A stretch of 64,000 nt of DNA from Chryseobacterium endalhagicum (GTDB lineage: Bacteria > Bacteroidota > Bacteroidia > Flavobacteriales > Weeksellaceae): positions 2,121,856-2,185,855 of the forward strand of contig NZ_JAELVM010000001.1 in assembly GCF_016745235.1 (NCBI RefSeq), read 5' to 3'. A program made the position numbers and the translations under genes. How positions within the stretch are numbered: position 1 is the first letter of the stretch; each line of letters starts with the position of its first letter. The notes under the pieces are model-generated. The model was not told the origin of the DNA. It ran no database searches and saw nothing but the letters and a program-made list of their open reading frames with translations. Shown here piece after piece: positions 43,142-51,789 of this stretch.

Positions 43142-43444
43142 ATGATGCATTTATTTAAAACAAAAATCGGACGCCTGAGAATTCTGGCTATTCTGGAAGG
43201 AATATCTCTCCTGACCTTAGTATTCATTGCGGTTCCCATGAAATACGGATTAGGAAATCCAGCCCTCGTAAAAATGATGGGCCCTGTTCACGGAACCCTG
43301 TTTCTTCTTTTCCTGTTTAATACTTTAAGCGTAGGTGTGGAACAGCAGTGGAAGTTTCGGGAAACCACCTGGAAAGTACTTTTAGCGTGTTTTATTCCTT
43401 TCGGGACCTTTTATATTGACCATAAAATCCTAAGCAGGCTATGA
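43142..43444 (+). CDS. DUF3817 domain membrane protein
   Basis: A 100-residue membrane protein matching the DUF3817 pattern: RLRILAILEGISLLTLVFIAVPMKYGLGNP, then GPVHGTLFLLFL and a final hydrophobic FIPFGTFYIDHKIL. Three helices are expected. The domain has no established biochemical function. An ATG at 43145 is an equally possible start. Its stop overlaps the rhodanese start (ATGA), so the two are translationally coupled. Confidence 0.85.
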   Translation: MMHLFKTKIGRLRILAILEGISLLTLVFIAVPMKYGLGNPALVKMMGPVHGTLFLLFLFNTLSVGVEQQWKFRETTWKVLLACFIPFGTFYIDHKILSRL

Positions 43445-43794
43445 AAAGTATTCTGCTACTTGGCGCCATTGTACTGGCTGTTTATGTTATTTACCGTGTT
43501 TACAGATATCAGACCCTGGATGATGGCTTAGATCAACTGATTAGAAAAGGCGCTGTCATTCTGGATGTAAGAACTGAGAATGAGTATAAAACAGGCCATA
43601 TTGAAGGATCCGTCAATATATCTCTGGGAACCCTCAGAGAAAGGTATATTGAACTCAATCCGGAGAAAACTTACATCACAGTCTGCTCACATGGGTTGCG
43701 CAGTGTCAAAGCTGAAAATATTCTGAAAGACAGAGGCTTTAAGCATGTTCATAATGGCGGTGCGTGGAGTGATCTTCAGGGGGTGATAGAGTAA
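43441..43794 (+). CDS. Membrane-anchored rhodanese-like protein
   Basis: A 117-residue protein with one N-terminal membrane helix (ILLLGAIVLAVYVIYRVYRY) followed by a single rhodanese domain. The rhodanese signatures VILDVRTENEYKTGHIEGSVNI and the active-site loop TVCSHGLRSVKA with its catalytic cysteine are intact, so sulfur transfer or thiol redox chemistry is plausible. The anchor would place the domain at the inner-membrane surface; which side is uncertain. It ends the TetR-linked three-gene operon. Confidence 0.9.
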   Translation: MKSILLLGAIVLAVYVIYRVYRYQTLDDGLDQLIRKGAVILDVRTENEYKTGHIEGSVNISLGTLRERYIELNPEKTYITVCSHGLRSVKAENILKDRGFKHVHNGGAWSDLQGVIE

Positions 43795-43796
43795 GG

Positions 43797-43960
43797 AAGT
43801 CTGAGGATGGAGGATGGAAGGTATTACGGGTCCTGAAGATTGGCTATTATTCTGTTTGAATTAATTTCTTCCTTACTCGAAGCAAAGTTCTTAGAATTCT
43901 TGCAGAGGTTTTAAACTTTGGCAAGAATAACTTCCATCCTCCCTCTTCCCTCTTCCAATC
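43797..43960. repeat. MITE-like element with 12-bp terminal inverted repeats
   Basis: GGAGGATGGAAG (43809-43820) and CTTCCATCCTCC (43931-43942) are perfect inverted repeats about 110 bp apart. Outer flanks are also loosely inverted (GAAGTCTGAGGAT against CCTCTTCC). The element has no coding content. The end sequences resemble those of the 27396 and 61623 repeats, so they may belong to one family. Confidence 0.55.
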
Positions 43961-43961
43961 C

Positions 43962-44909
43962 TTAATCTTTCATCCAGACTACTTTCTGTTCAGAATCATG
44001 CTCCATCCCGATAATATCGCGGTACAATTCCGGTCTTCTGGCTTTAACATATCTGCTTCCTCCGGCCTGAGTAAGCTTTTCAGGGGTGATCACAACTGTT
44101 TCAAAACTGTCATCAAAAGAACGGCATTCAGCGATAATATCCCCAAAAGCATCAATGATCATGGAACATCCGTTTTTCAGCTGATCATCATCCATCCCGA
44201 CAGGATTTGAAAAAACAGCATACACTCCATTGTCATACGCTCTGGCAGGCAGCCATTTCATGAGCCAGTCCCGTCCTTTCATACTGTCAAATTCCAGACG
44301 CAGCGATGTGGGATCAGTTATTCTGTTCTTCCATAATTCCGGGTCTACAAATCCTGCTCCCGGCCTTGTGGAAGGCGTACACATCGTAACATGCGGCATA
44401 AAAATAATATCTGCTCCCAGAAGTTTTGTTGCCCTTACATTTTCAATGATATTGTTGTCATAGCAGATAAGAATTCCGCATTTCCAGCCATGGATTTCAA
44501 AAACACAGTATTCATTTCCAGGAGTCAGATTGGGATTGATAAAAGGATGAAGCTTCCTGTATTTAGCTTTCAGGCCGGTTTTATCAACACATACATAGGC
44601 TTTGAACAGGTTCCCCTCATTGTCTTTTTCGAAAAGTCCGGCTAATACCGTGATATTGTACTGCACAGCAATCTGTTGTAATCTTTCAATACTTTTTCCA
44701 TCCGGAATGTATTCTGCAATATCGAGAAGCTGTTCTTTGGTAAGATTTCTGGCAAAAGTGTAGCCTGTCACTGAGCATTCATGAAATGCAATAGCCTGTG
44801 AGCCTTTGGAAGCGGCTTCGGCAGCCAGTTTCTCTATGACTGAAAGGTTGTACTCCTTATCTCCGCTTCTATTTTCGAACTGGGCTGTTGAAATTTTGAG
44901 ATGGTCCAT
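43962..44909 (-). CDS. Carbon-nitrogen hydrolase (nitrilase superfamily)
   Basis: A 315-residue nitrilase-superfamily enzyme. The Glu-Lys-Cys catalytic triad is visible in AIAFHECSVTGYTF (E), KAKYRKLHPFI (K) and GILICYDNNIIENVRATKL (C). Typical reactions are hydrolysis of amides or carbamoyl groups, as in amidases, N-carbamoyl hydrolases or beta-ureidopropionase-like enzymes. It is 58 nt downstream of an AraC regulator in the same orientation, which may activate it. The substrate is not assignable. Confidence 0.9.
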   Translation of the reverse strand: MDHLKISTAQFENRSGDKEYNLSVIEKLAAEAASKGSQAIAFHECSVTGYTFARNLTKEQLLDIAEYIPDGKSIERLQQIAVQYNITVLAGLFEKDNEGNLFKAYVCVDKTGLKAKYRKLHPFINPNLTPGNEYCVFEIHGWKCGILICYDNNIIENVRATKLLGADIIFMPHVTMCTPSTRPGAGFVDPELWKNRITDPTSLRLEFDSMKGRDWLMKWLPARAYDNGVYAVFSNPVGMDDDQLKNGCSMIIDAFGDIIAECRSFDDSFETVVITPEKLTQAGGSRYVKARRPELYRDIIGMEHDSEQKVVWMKD

Positions 44910-44967
44910 CTTTTTTCTGCAAAATTATCCCGCCGGATCATTTGAAGATTGTAAAAAACCGACATTT

Positions 44968-45762
44968 CTACTGCATCTCTATGAAATTGACCGCCAATTT
45001 ATTTTCAGTTTTTAAATACTGAGTGGGTGTTAAACCTGTATTGTTTTTAAAATCTTTAATCAGATGGGACTGGTCAGTAAAGCCCGAATCATATGAAAGC
45101 CCCGCTATAGTTTCTCCATAAGGATTTTTTCTGATCAGATTAATGAAATGATGCAGCCTGATGATATTTGAATATTTTTTAGGACTTAAACCAATGTAGT
45201 TTTCAAACTTTCTTTCAAGCTGACGTTCAGAATATCCGGTGAAATGCTCCAGGTCTTTTGAAGAAACCAAACCTTTATTTTTAATCATCAACTCCTGAAC
45301 GGCTTTAATTAATGCATGATCGGAACTTATTTTCCCGGACAGGAACCTTGTAAAGAAAAGATTCAGCTGATGAATAATTATTTTGGGATGTATTCCCTCC
45401 ATAAGACTTTCCTGAAAAGGCAGCAGTTCGTTTTTTAAAACATCTTCAGCAGAAATAATCCGGTTCTTTGCTTCTTTTGCTGAAATTTTAAGAAGAATAT
45501 TAAAAAAATAAGGCTGAAAAACCACAGCGATCATAGAAAACGGTCCACGGGCGGTAAAATCTTTATATCCGGCGGGCTGTCCATAAAAAAAGGAAGACGG
45601 AATATGTATTGTATCTGAGTACAGGTTTTGGCTTCCTGACAAAATCAATCCGGTGCTGCCGTCTGTGAATAACCGCAGGTTTCTATACTCATCCCCGGCA
45701 TTTTCTAAAAAGATATAATGCCTGATATAGGTTGATAAATATTCAGGTGCCTCGATCTGCAT
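44968..45762 (-). CDS. AraC family transcriptional regulator
   Basis: A 264-residue AraC-type regulator. The N-terminal part (APEYLSTYIRHYIFLENAG and FFYGQPAGYKDF) is the DUF6597-like sensing domain. The C terminus carries the double HTH: GLVSSKDLEHFTGYSERQLERKF and ETIAGLSYDSGFTDQSHLIKDFKNNTG. It is located directly upstream of the nitrilase-family gene and probably controls it. The ligand is unknown. Confidence 0.92.
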   Translation of the reverse strand: MQIEAPEYLSTYIRHYIFLENAGDEYRNLRLFTDGSTGLILSGSQNLYSDTIHIPSSFFYGQPAGYKDFTARGPFSMIAVVFQPYFFNILLKISAKEAKNRIISAEDVLKNELLPFQESLMEGIHPKIIIHQLNLFFTRFLSGKISSDHALIKAVQELMIKNKGLVSSKDLEHFTGYSERQLERKFENYIGLSPKKYSNIIRLHHFINLIRKNPYGETIAGLSYDSGFTDQSHLIKDFKNNTGLTPTQYLKTENKLAVNFIEMQ

Positions 45763-45955
45763 TCTTCAAAATTACATAAATCCGGGAGATTAAAACACCG
45801 GATATTCATGATTTTACATGAATTTTTTAGCCGATGGTACCACATTATAATTCCGTTTGGTCAGGTATTTGAATATTTTAATAAGCAATTCATTGATTTT
45901 CAAATCAAAATAGCATTTAAATCTCATTCAATACCAACCCATAAAATATAATCAT

Positions 45956-46462
45956 ATGTCAACACAGAATTTAACCCACCTCGAGGCTATTAAAAAGATT
46001 CAGGAACTGTCTGAAAAAGCCAGAATATGTATGTTTTGTACCGAACTTGAAACGGTTCCGGTAAATTCCCGTCCCATGACCCTGCAGGAAACGGATGACA
46101 GCGGAAATCTATGGTTTATAAGCAGCGGAACGAGTAATAAGAATTTTGAAATAAAAGAAGACCGCAGAGTACAGCTTTTCTTTATGAACAACAGTGATTC
46201 CCAATATCTTTCTGTTTATGGCCAGGCCTCTGTTTATAAAGATAAAGCCACTATTGAAGAAAAATGGTCGCCTATGGCAAAAGCGTGGTTTGACGGAAAA
46301 GATGATCCGGATGTCACCATTATCCGCGTAGAACCTAAGGAAACCTATTACTGGGATACCAAGGCAGGAAAACTGGTCAGTTTATTCAGTTTTGTGGCTT
46401 CGGCGCTTACAGGCATTAAAACCAACAATGCCGATGGTGTGGAAGGAAATGCAACCGTATAA
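45956..46462 (+). CDS. Pyridoxamine 5'-phosphate oxidase-like FMN-binding protein
   Basis: A 168-residue split-barrel protein of the PNPOx-like general stress protein 26 family. Characteristic segments are ICMFCTELETVPVNSRPMTLQ, GNLWFISSGTSNKNFEI, VQLFFMNNSDSQYLSVYGQA and the C-terminal ETYYWDTKAGKLVSLF. Such proteins bind FMN or F420-like flavins and are induced by general stress. It is monocistronic with a strong terminator directly after the stop. The substrate is unknown. Confidence 0.88.
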   Translation: MSTQNLTHLEAIKKIQELSEKARICMFCTELETVPVNSRPMTLQETDDSGNLWFISSGTSNKNFEIKEDRRVQLFFMNNSDSQYLSVYGQASVYKDKATIEEKWSPMAKAWFDGKDDPDVTIIRVEPKETYYWDTKAGKLVSLFSFVASALTGIKTNNADGVEGNATV

Positions 46463-46465
46463 AAT

Positions 46466-46500
46466 AAAAGCCGGCTGAGAATCTCTCAGCCGGCTTTTTT
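46466..46500 (+). terminator. Intrinsic terminator of the FMN-binding protein gene
   Basis: A perfect 15-bp GC-rich stem (46466-46480 with 46484-46498, containing GCCGGCTGAGA) with a 3-nt loop is followed by T residues, 3 nt after the stop codon. Confidence 0.95.
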
Positions 46501-46548
46501 ACAACATAAAAAAAACTGACATATAAAAACTATGAATGTCTTTGACTA

Positions 46549-46592
46549 TCAGATGGCTTCGGGAGCCTCAGCCACCTGATTTTTTATTTTTT
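46549..46592 (+). repeat. Palindromic hairpin related to copies A and B, with T-tract
   Basis: TCAGATGGCT (46549-46558) and AGCCACCTGA (46570-46579) form a stem with one mismatch, followed by a T-rich tract. The loop TCGGGAGCCTC is shared with the hairpins at 26545 and 39805. It overlaps the 3' end of the thioredoxin-like gene. Confidence 0.65.
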
Positions 46593-46817
46593 CACATCTT
46601 CCATAGAAGCTCCGAAATTGATATGCAGAACATTTCCGTTCGGTGTTACCAATGCCGGGACAGATTTTACGCCTGCATTTTCTGCGATGGCTATCTGGCT
46701 TCTGTCGTTTCCTAAATGCACGATTTCTACATTTTCAGCACCAATAAGATTGATGATATCATGTTCTGCACTTACGCATACGGAACATCCTGCGTGGTAA
46801 AAAACTGGCTTTTTCAT
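46584..46817 (-). CDS. Small thioredoxin-fold protein
   Basis: A 77-residue thioredoxin/glutaredoxin-like protein with a CxxC active site (YHAGCSVCVSAEHDI, residues 9-12 region) and the cis-proline motif KSVPALVTPNG. Its length matches glutaredoxin-sized redox proteins without a signal peptide. It follows a dihydrodipicolinate-synthase-like gene by 10 nt, so the two are probably co-transcribed. A reductive or assembly role for a partner enzyme is plausible but not shown. Confidence 0.85.
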   Translation of the reverse strand: MKKPVFYHAGCSVCVSAEHDIINLIGAENVEIVHLGNDRSQIAIAENAGVKSVPALVTPNGNVLHINFGASMEDVKK

Positions 46818-46827
46818 ACTGTTTAGA

Positions 46828-47709
46828 TTAATTAAGGGTTTTGATAATATTTTTCAGCTCTTCTGTTTCCCTTTCTGTCAGAGGTTTTAACGGGCTTCTT
46901 AAGTTTCCGCCTTCTTGCCCTAAAATATTCAGGCCTGCTTTGACTGCTCTTGGCAATCCTTTGTTGACAATAAATTTCAGAAGATCAAACTGTTTGTAGA
47001 AAATTTCTTTTGCTTTTTCCAGATCTCCGGCTTCTACCGCTTTATAGAGATTAACATTCAGTTCCGGAATCAGGTTGGGAGCTGCTGTACACCATCCTCT
47101 GGCTCCGGCAGTAAATGCTGATAAGGCTAATGGATTGGAGCCGTTATAGAAAGCAACATCCTCACCCAGTTCTTTTCTCAGATAATGCATTCTCTGAATA
47201 TCTCCCGTACTTTCCTTGATCATCGTCACATTTGGAATTTCAAGCAGTCTTTTCAAAAGGGCCGGCGACATATCTACCCCGCTGGTTGCCGGATTGTTAT
47301 ACGCCATGATCGGAATTGAAATTTGGCGGGCTACGGCATCATAATGGGCTACAATTTCATCGTCTGTAAGCTTCCAGTAGCTCATAGGAATAATCATAAC
47401 GGCGTCTGCCCCTGCTTTTTCAGCAAATTTGGCGTGATGAACCGTTTTTTCTGTCGTCAGATTGGATACCCCTACCAAAGTCGGAATTCTGCCGTTGGTC
47501 TGCTGTATCGAGGCTTCTGTAATGGCTTCTTTTTCATCATCTGATAAATACGGCATTACACCCGTACTTCCCAATGGGGCAATCCCGTGACTTCCGGAAA
47601 CGATCAGTCTTTCTACAAGCTTCTTAAAAAGAGGAATATCTACTTTCTCATTCTGGTCAAAAGGCGTAATCGGATAAGCAATTATTCCTTTAAATGGAAC
47701 ATTTTTCAT
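46828..47709 (-). CDS. Dihydrodipicolinate synthase family protein
   Basis: A 293-residue class I aldolase of the DapA/N-acetylneuraminate lyase family. The conserved GSTGVMPYLSDDEK loop, the YNNPATSGVDMSP tyrosine motif and the Schiff-base lysine in VTMIKESTGDI are intact. It is probably not the housekeeping DapA, since it is linked to a small redox protein, a cupin and a MocR regulator rather than lysine genes. Aldol cleavage or dehydration of a keto-acid is likely. The substrate is unknown. Confidence 0.88.
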   Translation of the reverse strand: MKNVPFKGIIAYPITPFDQNEKVDIPLFKKLVERLIVSGSHGIAPLGSTGVMPYLSDDEKEAITEASIQQTNGRIPTLVGVSNLTTEKTVHHAKFAEKAGADAVMIIPMSYWKLTDDEIVAHYDAVARQISIPIMAYNNPATSGVDMSPALLKRLLEIPNVTMIKESTGDIQRMHYLRKELGEDVAFYNGSNPLALSAFTAGARGWCTAAPNLIPELNVNLYKAVEAGDLEKAKEIFYKQFDLLKFIVNKGLPRAVKAGLNILGQEGGNLRSPLKPLTERETEELKNIIKTLN

Positions 47710-47953
47710 GTTTTATGGGTTTAAAATTACAATGATTATGAATGGATCTTCATGATAACCATTAAGAAAAGTTTAAGCGGCTGAGGATAAAGTTTAATGA
47801 TGGAAAGCTTTACCATCTCCTTATCTGGATCATCGTAAGTGCTTTTTATTCAGGAGATGTCCGGCTTAATTGAGTGAATAATGGCTGGTTTGGTTTTAAA
47901 CTCAATCTCAACCAGGCTTAAACTTTTACTTGTTTCTTAATGATTTGAATTTA

Positions 47954-48409
47954 TTAAAGATCTCTTCCCTCTTCCTCTCTCAAGGCAACGCCAAGGTTCT
48001 GCAGCTGCGGTGCATTTTCGCAGGCCAGATATTTTGCAGGCTCCGTATCACTCATGTTCTGGTGCTTGTGCCATGCCCATGAAGGAATGTAAACAGCATC
48101 TCCCGCTTCCCAGTGTACTCTTTCATCTTCTACTTCTGTCCAGCCTTTTCCTTCGATCACATACAATACCGTTTCATAGGTATGACGGTGTCTGTTCGTC
48201 TGCTGTCCCGGAGTAAGTCCGCCAATCGTCATGCTTACATTTTTACTTGGAAGATCCACGAAGAAAACCGGATGCTTTCTTTCCGTTGAAAACTGGTTGT
48301 GCACTCCTGCATTTTCTACATTTTTATGAATTAAATGACTCGGTTTTACGTACTTTGGCCTTGCAAATGTTTCGTGAAAGTCTTTTGAACTGAAATCTTT
48401 CTTGTCCAT
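47954..48409 (-). CDS. Cupin domain protein
   Basis: A 151-residue single-cupin protein. The metal-binding pattern is seen in QQTNRHRHTYETVLYVIEG (H-x-H with a downstream E) and in GDAVYIPSWAWHKHQN (final His). This is typical of cupin dioxygenases, isomerases or ligand sensors with a mononuclear metal. It is 244 nt upstream of the dihydrodipicolinate-synthase-like gene and diverges from a MocR regulator, which is its probable controller. The reaction is unknown. Confidence 0.88.
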   Translation of the reverse strand: MDKKDFSSKDFHETFARPKYVKPSHLIHKNVENAGVHNQFSTERKHPVFFVDLPSKNVSMTIGGLTPGQQTNRHRHTYETVLYVIEGKGWTEVEDERVHWEAGDAVYIPSWAWHKHQNMSDTEPAKYLACENAPQLQNLGVALREEEGRDL

Positions 48410-48460
48410 GATGTTTTAAAATTTTAAGTGTTATTGCTTTATTGCATGACAAAATTATCT

Positions 48461-48510
48461 TATATTTGGACTGTTTAAATGATTCAGTTTTTACATTAAT
48501 TGGTAGTCCA
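48461..48510 (+). promoter_or_regulatory. Promoter and candidate MocR site of the aminotransferase-like regulator gene
   Basis: TATATTTG (48461-48468) matches the Bacteroidota -7 element, with a TTG at 48442-48444. TGGACT (48467-48472) and AGTCCA (48505-48510) are perfect inverted half-sites 32 nt apart, around the predicted transcription start, consistent with autoregulation. Confidence 0.4.
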
Positions 48511-48511
48511 G

Positions 48512-49957
48512 ATGCTTCGACCTTGGAAATTAGAACTTGAAATAGATAAAGAGCTTGAAAAAGCGGTGTATCTGCAGATCGCGGACACATTTATTACGGA
48601 TATACGTTCCGGAAGACTTAAAGCCGGGGATGCGCTTCCCGGCAGCAGAAATCTGGCAATGATGCTGAAAATCAACAGAAATACTGTAGTGGAAGCTTAT
48701 CAGGTGCTGATTAATGAAGAATGGGTAATTTCCAAAGAAAGAAAAGGAATTTTCGTATCAGACAAGCTTCCGGTTTTACAGGAAAGCATAAGCCACAGAC
48801 ATCAGGAGGCCGAAGAAAGTTCATCACCGCTCCATAAGCCGATGATTAATTTTGATGACGGACATCCGGACAGTAAAATAGCGCCTGTCACTGAGCTGGC
48901 CAGAGCCTACCGGGAAATCTTTAACCGTAAAGCCAGATGGCAGATGATGGGCTACGGAAATGAGCATGGCGATATTGAATTCAGAAGAACCATATCCCAG
49001 ATGCTGAACCACCAGCGGGGAATGCACATCAATGAGAACGAAATATCAATCACCCGCGGAAGCCAGATGGCGATGTTTCTCACCGCTCAGTGCCTGCTGA
49101 AAGCCGGAGACCGGATCATCGTGGAAAATCCAGGGTATAAACCCGCCTGGAAAGCTTTTGAATATGCAGGAGCAGAACTTCTTCCTGCTGCAGTAGATCA
49201 TGAAGGAATTCTGATAGAAGATGTCAGGAAACTTGTATTAACAAACAAGAATGTAAAAGCAATATACATCACCCCTCACAGACAATATCCTACAACAGTT
49301 ACTTTAAGCCTGTCACGAAGACTTGAATTGATTGAACTTTCGAATAAGCACGGAATTACTATTATTGAGGATGATTATGACAATGAATTTCATTTCGGAT
49401 ATCGTCCTATCCTTCCCGTTTCCAGTTTTATGGAGCTTAAAAATTATGTCTACATAGGTACTTTGAGCAAAGTTGTGGCTCCGGCACTGCGGATCGGTTA
49501 TCTGGCATCCAAAGATCCAAAACTGATTCAGAAAATAGGAGATTTAAGAAAGATTATTGATGTTCAGGGCGATGTGATTATGGAACAGGCCGTTTTACAG
49601 CTGATAAAAGATGGTGCTGTAAAAAAACACATCAAAAAAGCCACAGTTCATTATAGAAATAAAAGAGATCTTGTCTTCAATCTTCTGGAGAAACATTTAA
49701 AAAATATTGCTGACTTTAGTCTTCCGGAAGGTGGTCTGGCATTCTGGATCATCCCCAAAGAAGATGTAAATTGGGATGTAGTAACAGCTTTACTGATTGA
49801 GAAAAATATCAATATCATTCATCCGCAGCAATACAGCTACGATAAGATTATCAATGGATTCAGGCTGAGTTATGGCTCTCTTTCCGAAGAACAGCTGATT
49901 GACAGTATAAAAATAATTACTGAAGTGTTGAAGCATAAAAATGTAAAGCTGAAATAA
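48512..49957 (+). CDS. MocR-type regulator (GntR HTH fused to aminotransferase fold)
   Basis: A 481-residue MocR/PdxR-type regulator: an N-terminal GntR winged helix (about 15-80: AVYLQIADTFITDIRSGRL, LPGSRNLAMMLKINRNTVVEA) and a C-terminal fold I aminotransferase domain with the PLP lysine in YIGTLSKVVAPALRIGYLA and the aspartate in IIEDDYDNEF. The ATG at 48512 replaces a weaker TTG at 48500. Such proteins sense PLP, an amine or an amino acid and control a neighbouring pathway, here probably the divergent cupin and dihydrodipicolinate-synthase-like genes. Confidence 0.93.
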   Translation: MLRPWKLELEIDKELEKAVYLQIADTFITDIRSGRLKAGDALPGSRNLAMMLKINRNTVVEAYQVLINEEWVISKERKGIFVSDKLPVLQESISHRHQEAEESSSPLHKPMINFDDGHPDSKIAPVTELARAYREIFNRKARWQMMGYGNEHGDIEFRRTISQMLNHQRGMHINENEISITRGSQMAMFLTAQCLLKAGDRIIVENPGYKPAWKAFEYAGAELLPAAVDHEGILIEDVRKLVLTNKNVKAIYITPHRQYPTTVTLSLSRRLELIELSNKHGITIIEDDYDNEFHFGYRPILPVSSFMELKNYVYIGTLSKVVAPALRIGYLASKDPKLIQKIGDLRKIIDVQGDVIMEQAVLQLIKDGAVKKHIKKATVHYRNKRDLVFNLLEKHLKNIADFSLPEGGLAFWIIPKEDVNWDVVTALLIEKNINIIHPQQYSYDKIINGFRLSYGSLSEEQLIDSIKIITEVLKHKNVKLK

Positions 49958-49960
49958 AAG

Positions 49961-50575
49961 TAAGGCGGGTTAAAACCCGCCTCTATTGAATAATCCTCGG
50001 GAAATATTCAAAATAAACATTTACACATTAAAAAAATCTGTGTCATCTGAGTAATCTGCAGGAGATTAAAATATTTTCCCACAGATCGCAGATCACACGG
50101 ATTATATAGCAAAAGCTCCAAAAAACTATTATTGGCAGCTGCATTTTAGGTTTCGGCTAAAGCCGTGGGAATTCTATAAATTGGTAAGGCGGGTTAAAAC
50201 CCGCCCCTATTGAATAATCCTCAGAATATATTCAAAATAAACATTTTGAACATTAAAAAATCTGTGTCATCCGTGCGATCTGCGGGAGATTAAAATATTT
50301 TCCCACAGATTACTCAAATCACACGGATTATATAGCAAAAGTTCCAAAAAACTATTATTAACAGCTGCATTTTAGGTTTCGGCTAAAGCCGTGGGAATTC
50401 TATAAATTGGTAAGGCGGGTTAAAACCCGCCTCTATTGAATAATTTTCAGGAAAATATTCAAGACAAACATTTTACACATAAAAAAAATCTGTGTCATCT
50501 GAGTAATCTGCAGGAGATTAAAATATTTTCCTACAGATTACTCAGATCACACAGATCATATCGTTTACAGAAAAA
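49961..50575. repeat. Tandem intergenic repeat, 2.7 units of about 225 bp
   Basis: Units begin at 49961, 50185 and 50411 (224, 226 and about 165 bp; the third is truncated at a gene end). Each starts with the hairpin GGCGGGTTAAAACCCGCC. It then has paired blocks TCTGTGTCATC and CCACAGAT, and a CGGCTAAAGCCG hairpin. Units differ by a few bases and small indels. No open reading frame is conserved. It fills the whole 618-bp gap between the MocR gene and the flavodoxin-RidA gene. Confidence 0.85.
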
Positions 50576-51721
50576 CTAATCTACTTCAAAAACCGCCTGT
50601 ATCTCCACCGAAGAATTCACAGGAATAGATGAAGCTCCCAAAGTAGCTCTGGCATGTTTTCCTTTTTCTCCAAAGACCTCTACGGTAAGATCTGATGCTG
50701 CATTCATCAGGTCAGCATGTTTTGTATAATCATCTTTTGTATTGAAAATACCGGTCAGCTGTACACATTGCTTTACCCTGTTCAGATCGCCATCCACAGC
50801 CTCTTTCAAAACAGCAATAACGTTTAGCATTGTAGCTTTTGTGGCTTCTTTTACCTGTTGCTCATTCACATCAACGCCTAGTTTTCCAGGATTTAAAATT
50901 TTACCGTCTTTCAAAGCGACCTGATTGATAAATACCAGATTTCCTGAACGTACATAAGGTTTATAATTCCCGGCTGGCTGAGGAACCTTAGGTAAGACGA
51001 TACTTTTCTGCTTCAAAACCGAATTGATATCCGCAGATTTTTCTGTCGTTACTGCCGGAATCTGTTTCTTAGCAAATGTTCCTTTCAGTGCAAAAGCTGT
51101 TTTAGCAAAATTTCTTCCCTGAAGTTCTGCCAATCCGCGCTCATCTTTTGTCGGTCTTTCCACATCTTTTAACGAAGCCATGCTTGTTACGCCCAACACT
51201 GAATTTCCCTGAGGAATTGTTTTATTGATATTTTCAGTACCTCTGATTCCATTGGAGACCAGAACCATCCCATGAACGGCAAGACTGTTCCAGAAAGCAT
51301 TAAGAGCCAGCTCTTTTCCCGCGCCGCTTCCCGCAGACATGAAAACAGTGGCCGGCATTCCTTCCAGCGCGTGATTCGTCCATAAATTAACGGTTTTAGA
51401 TAAAAATTCGCTCATTCCGGTACTGATATTTCCAAAATAAACCGGTGATCCGAAAGCAATTCCGTCATATGATGGAAGCTCATCTACTGATGCTACGGGA
51501 ATGTTTTTCAATTTGGCATTTTGAGATTCTTTGACCTGCTTGATTACGGCTGTTGCATTCTTACTGTTTTCAATTCCGGATGCTATTTCTTTTGCCAGTT
51601 CGTAGGTTCCGCCATTATCTGAATGAATGAGAACCAATATTTTAGCTTTAGTGTCTTGTGCCATGACCGTTGTGATTTTTAATAATAAAATTAATACAAA
51701 AACTGTACTTAGTTTTTTCAT
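50576..51721 (-). CDS. Exported flavodoxin-like (WrbA-type) protein fused to a RidA domain
   Basis: A 381-residue two-domain protein with a signal peptide (about 1-21, ending TVMA before QDTK). Residues 25-200 are a flavodoxin/NAD(P)H-quinone-oxidoreductase-like domain (ILVLIHSDNGGTYELAKEI, GIAFGSPVYFGNISTGMSEFL, FMSAGSGAGKE). Residues about 245-381 are a RidA/YjgF domain ending in HARATLGASSIPVNSSVEIQ, where an arginine is the usual active-site residue. It has no CxxC or lipobox. The combination and the export are unusual, because both domains are normally separate and cytoplasmic. It diverges from an AraC regulator 68 bp away. A redox/enamine-detoxifying role in the periplasm is speculative. 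Confidence 0.85.
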   Translation of the reverse strand: MKKLSTVFVLILLLKITTVMAQDTKAKILVLIHSDNGGTYELAKEIASGIENSKNATAVIKQVKESQNAKLKNIPVASVDELPSYDGIAFGSPVYFGNISTGMSEFLSKTVNLWTNHALEGMPATVFMSAGSGAGKELALNAFWNSLAVHGMVLVSNGIRGTENINKTIPQGNSVLGVTSMASLKDVERPTKDERGLAELQGRNFAKTAFALKGTFAKKQIPAVTTEKSADINSVLKQKSIVLPKVPQPAGNYKPYVRSGNLVFINQVALKDGKILNPGKLGVDVNEQQVKEATKATMLNVIAVLKEAVDGDLNRVKQCVQLTGIFNTKDDYTKHADLMNAASDLTVEVFGEKGKHARATLGASSIPVNSSVEIQAVFEVD

Positions 51722-51789
51722 TTTGATGGGATAAATAATTACTATACAAAATTAGTATTGTCGTTTTTATTAAATTTGCCAAAAACTCT

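Noticed and set aside
46828..47709. Housekeeping DapA for lysine biosynthesis (which would supply the siderophore)
   Set aside because: The gene neighbourhood (thioredoxin-like protein, cupin, MocR) does not fit lysine synthesis, and paralogues of this family have many other roles.
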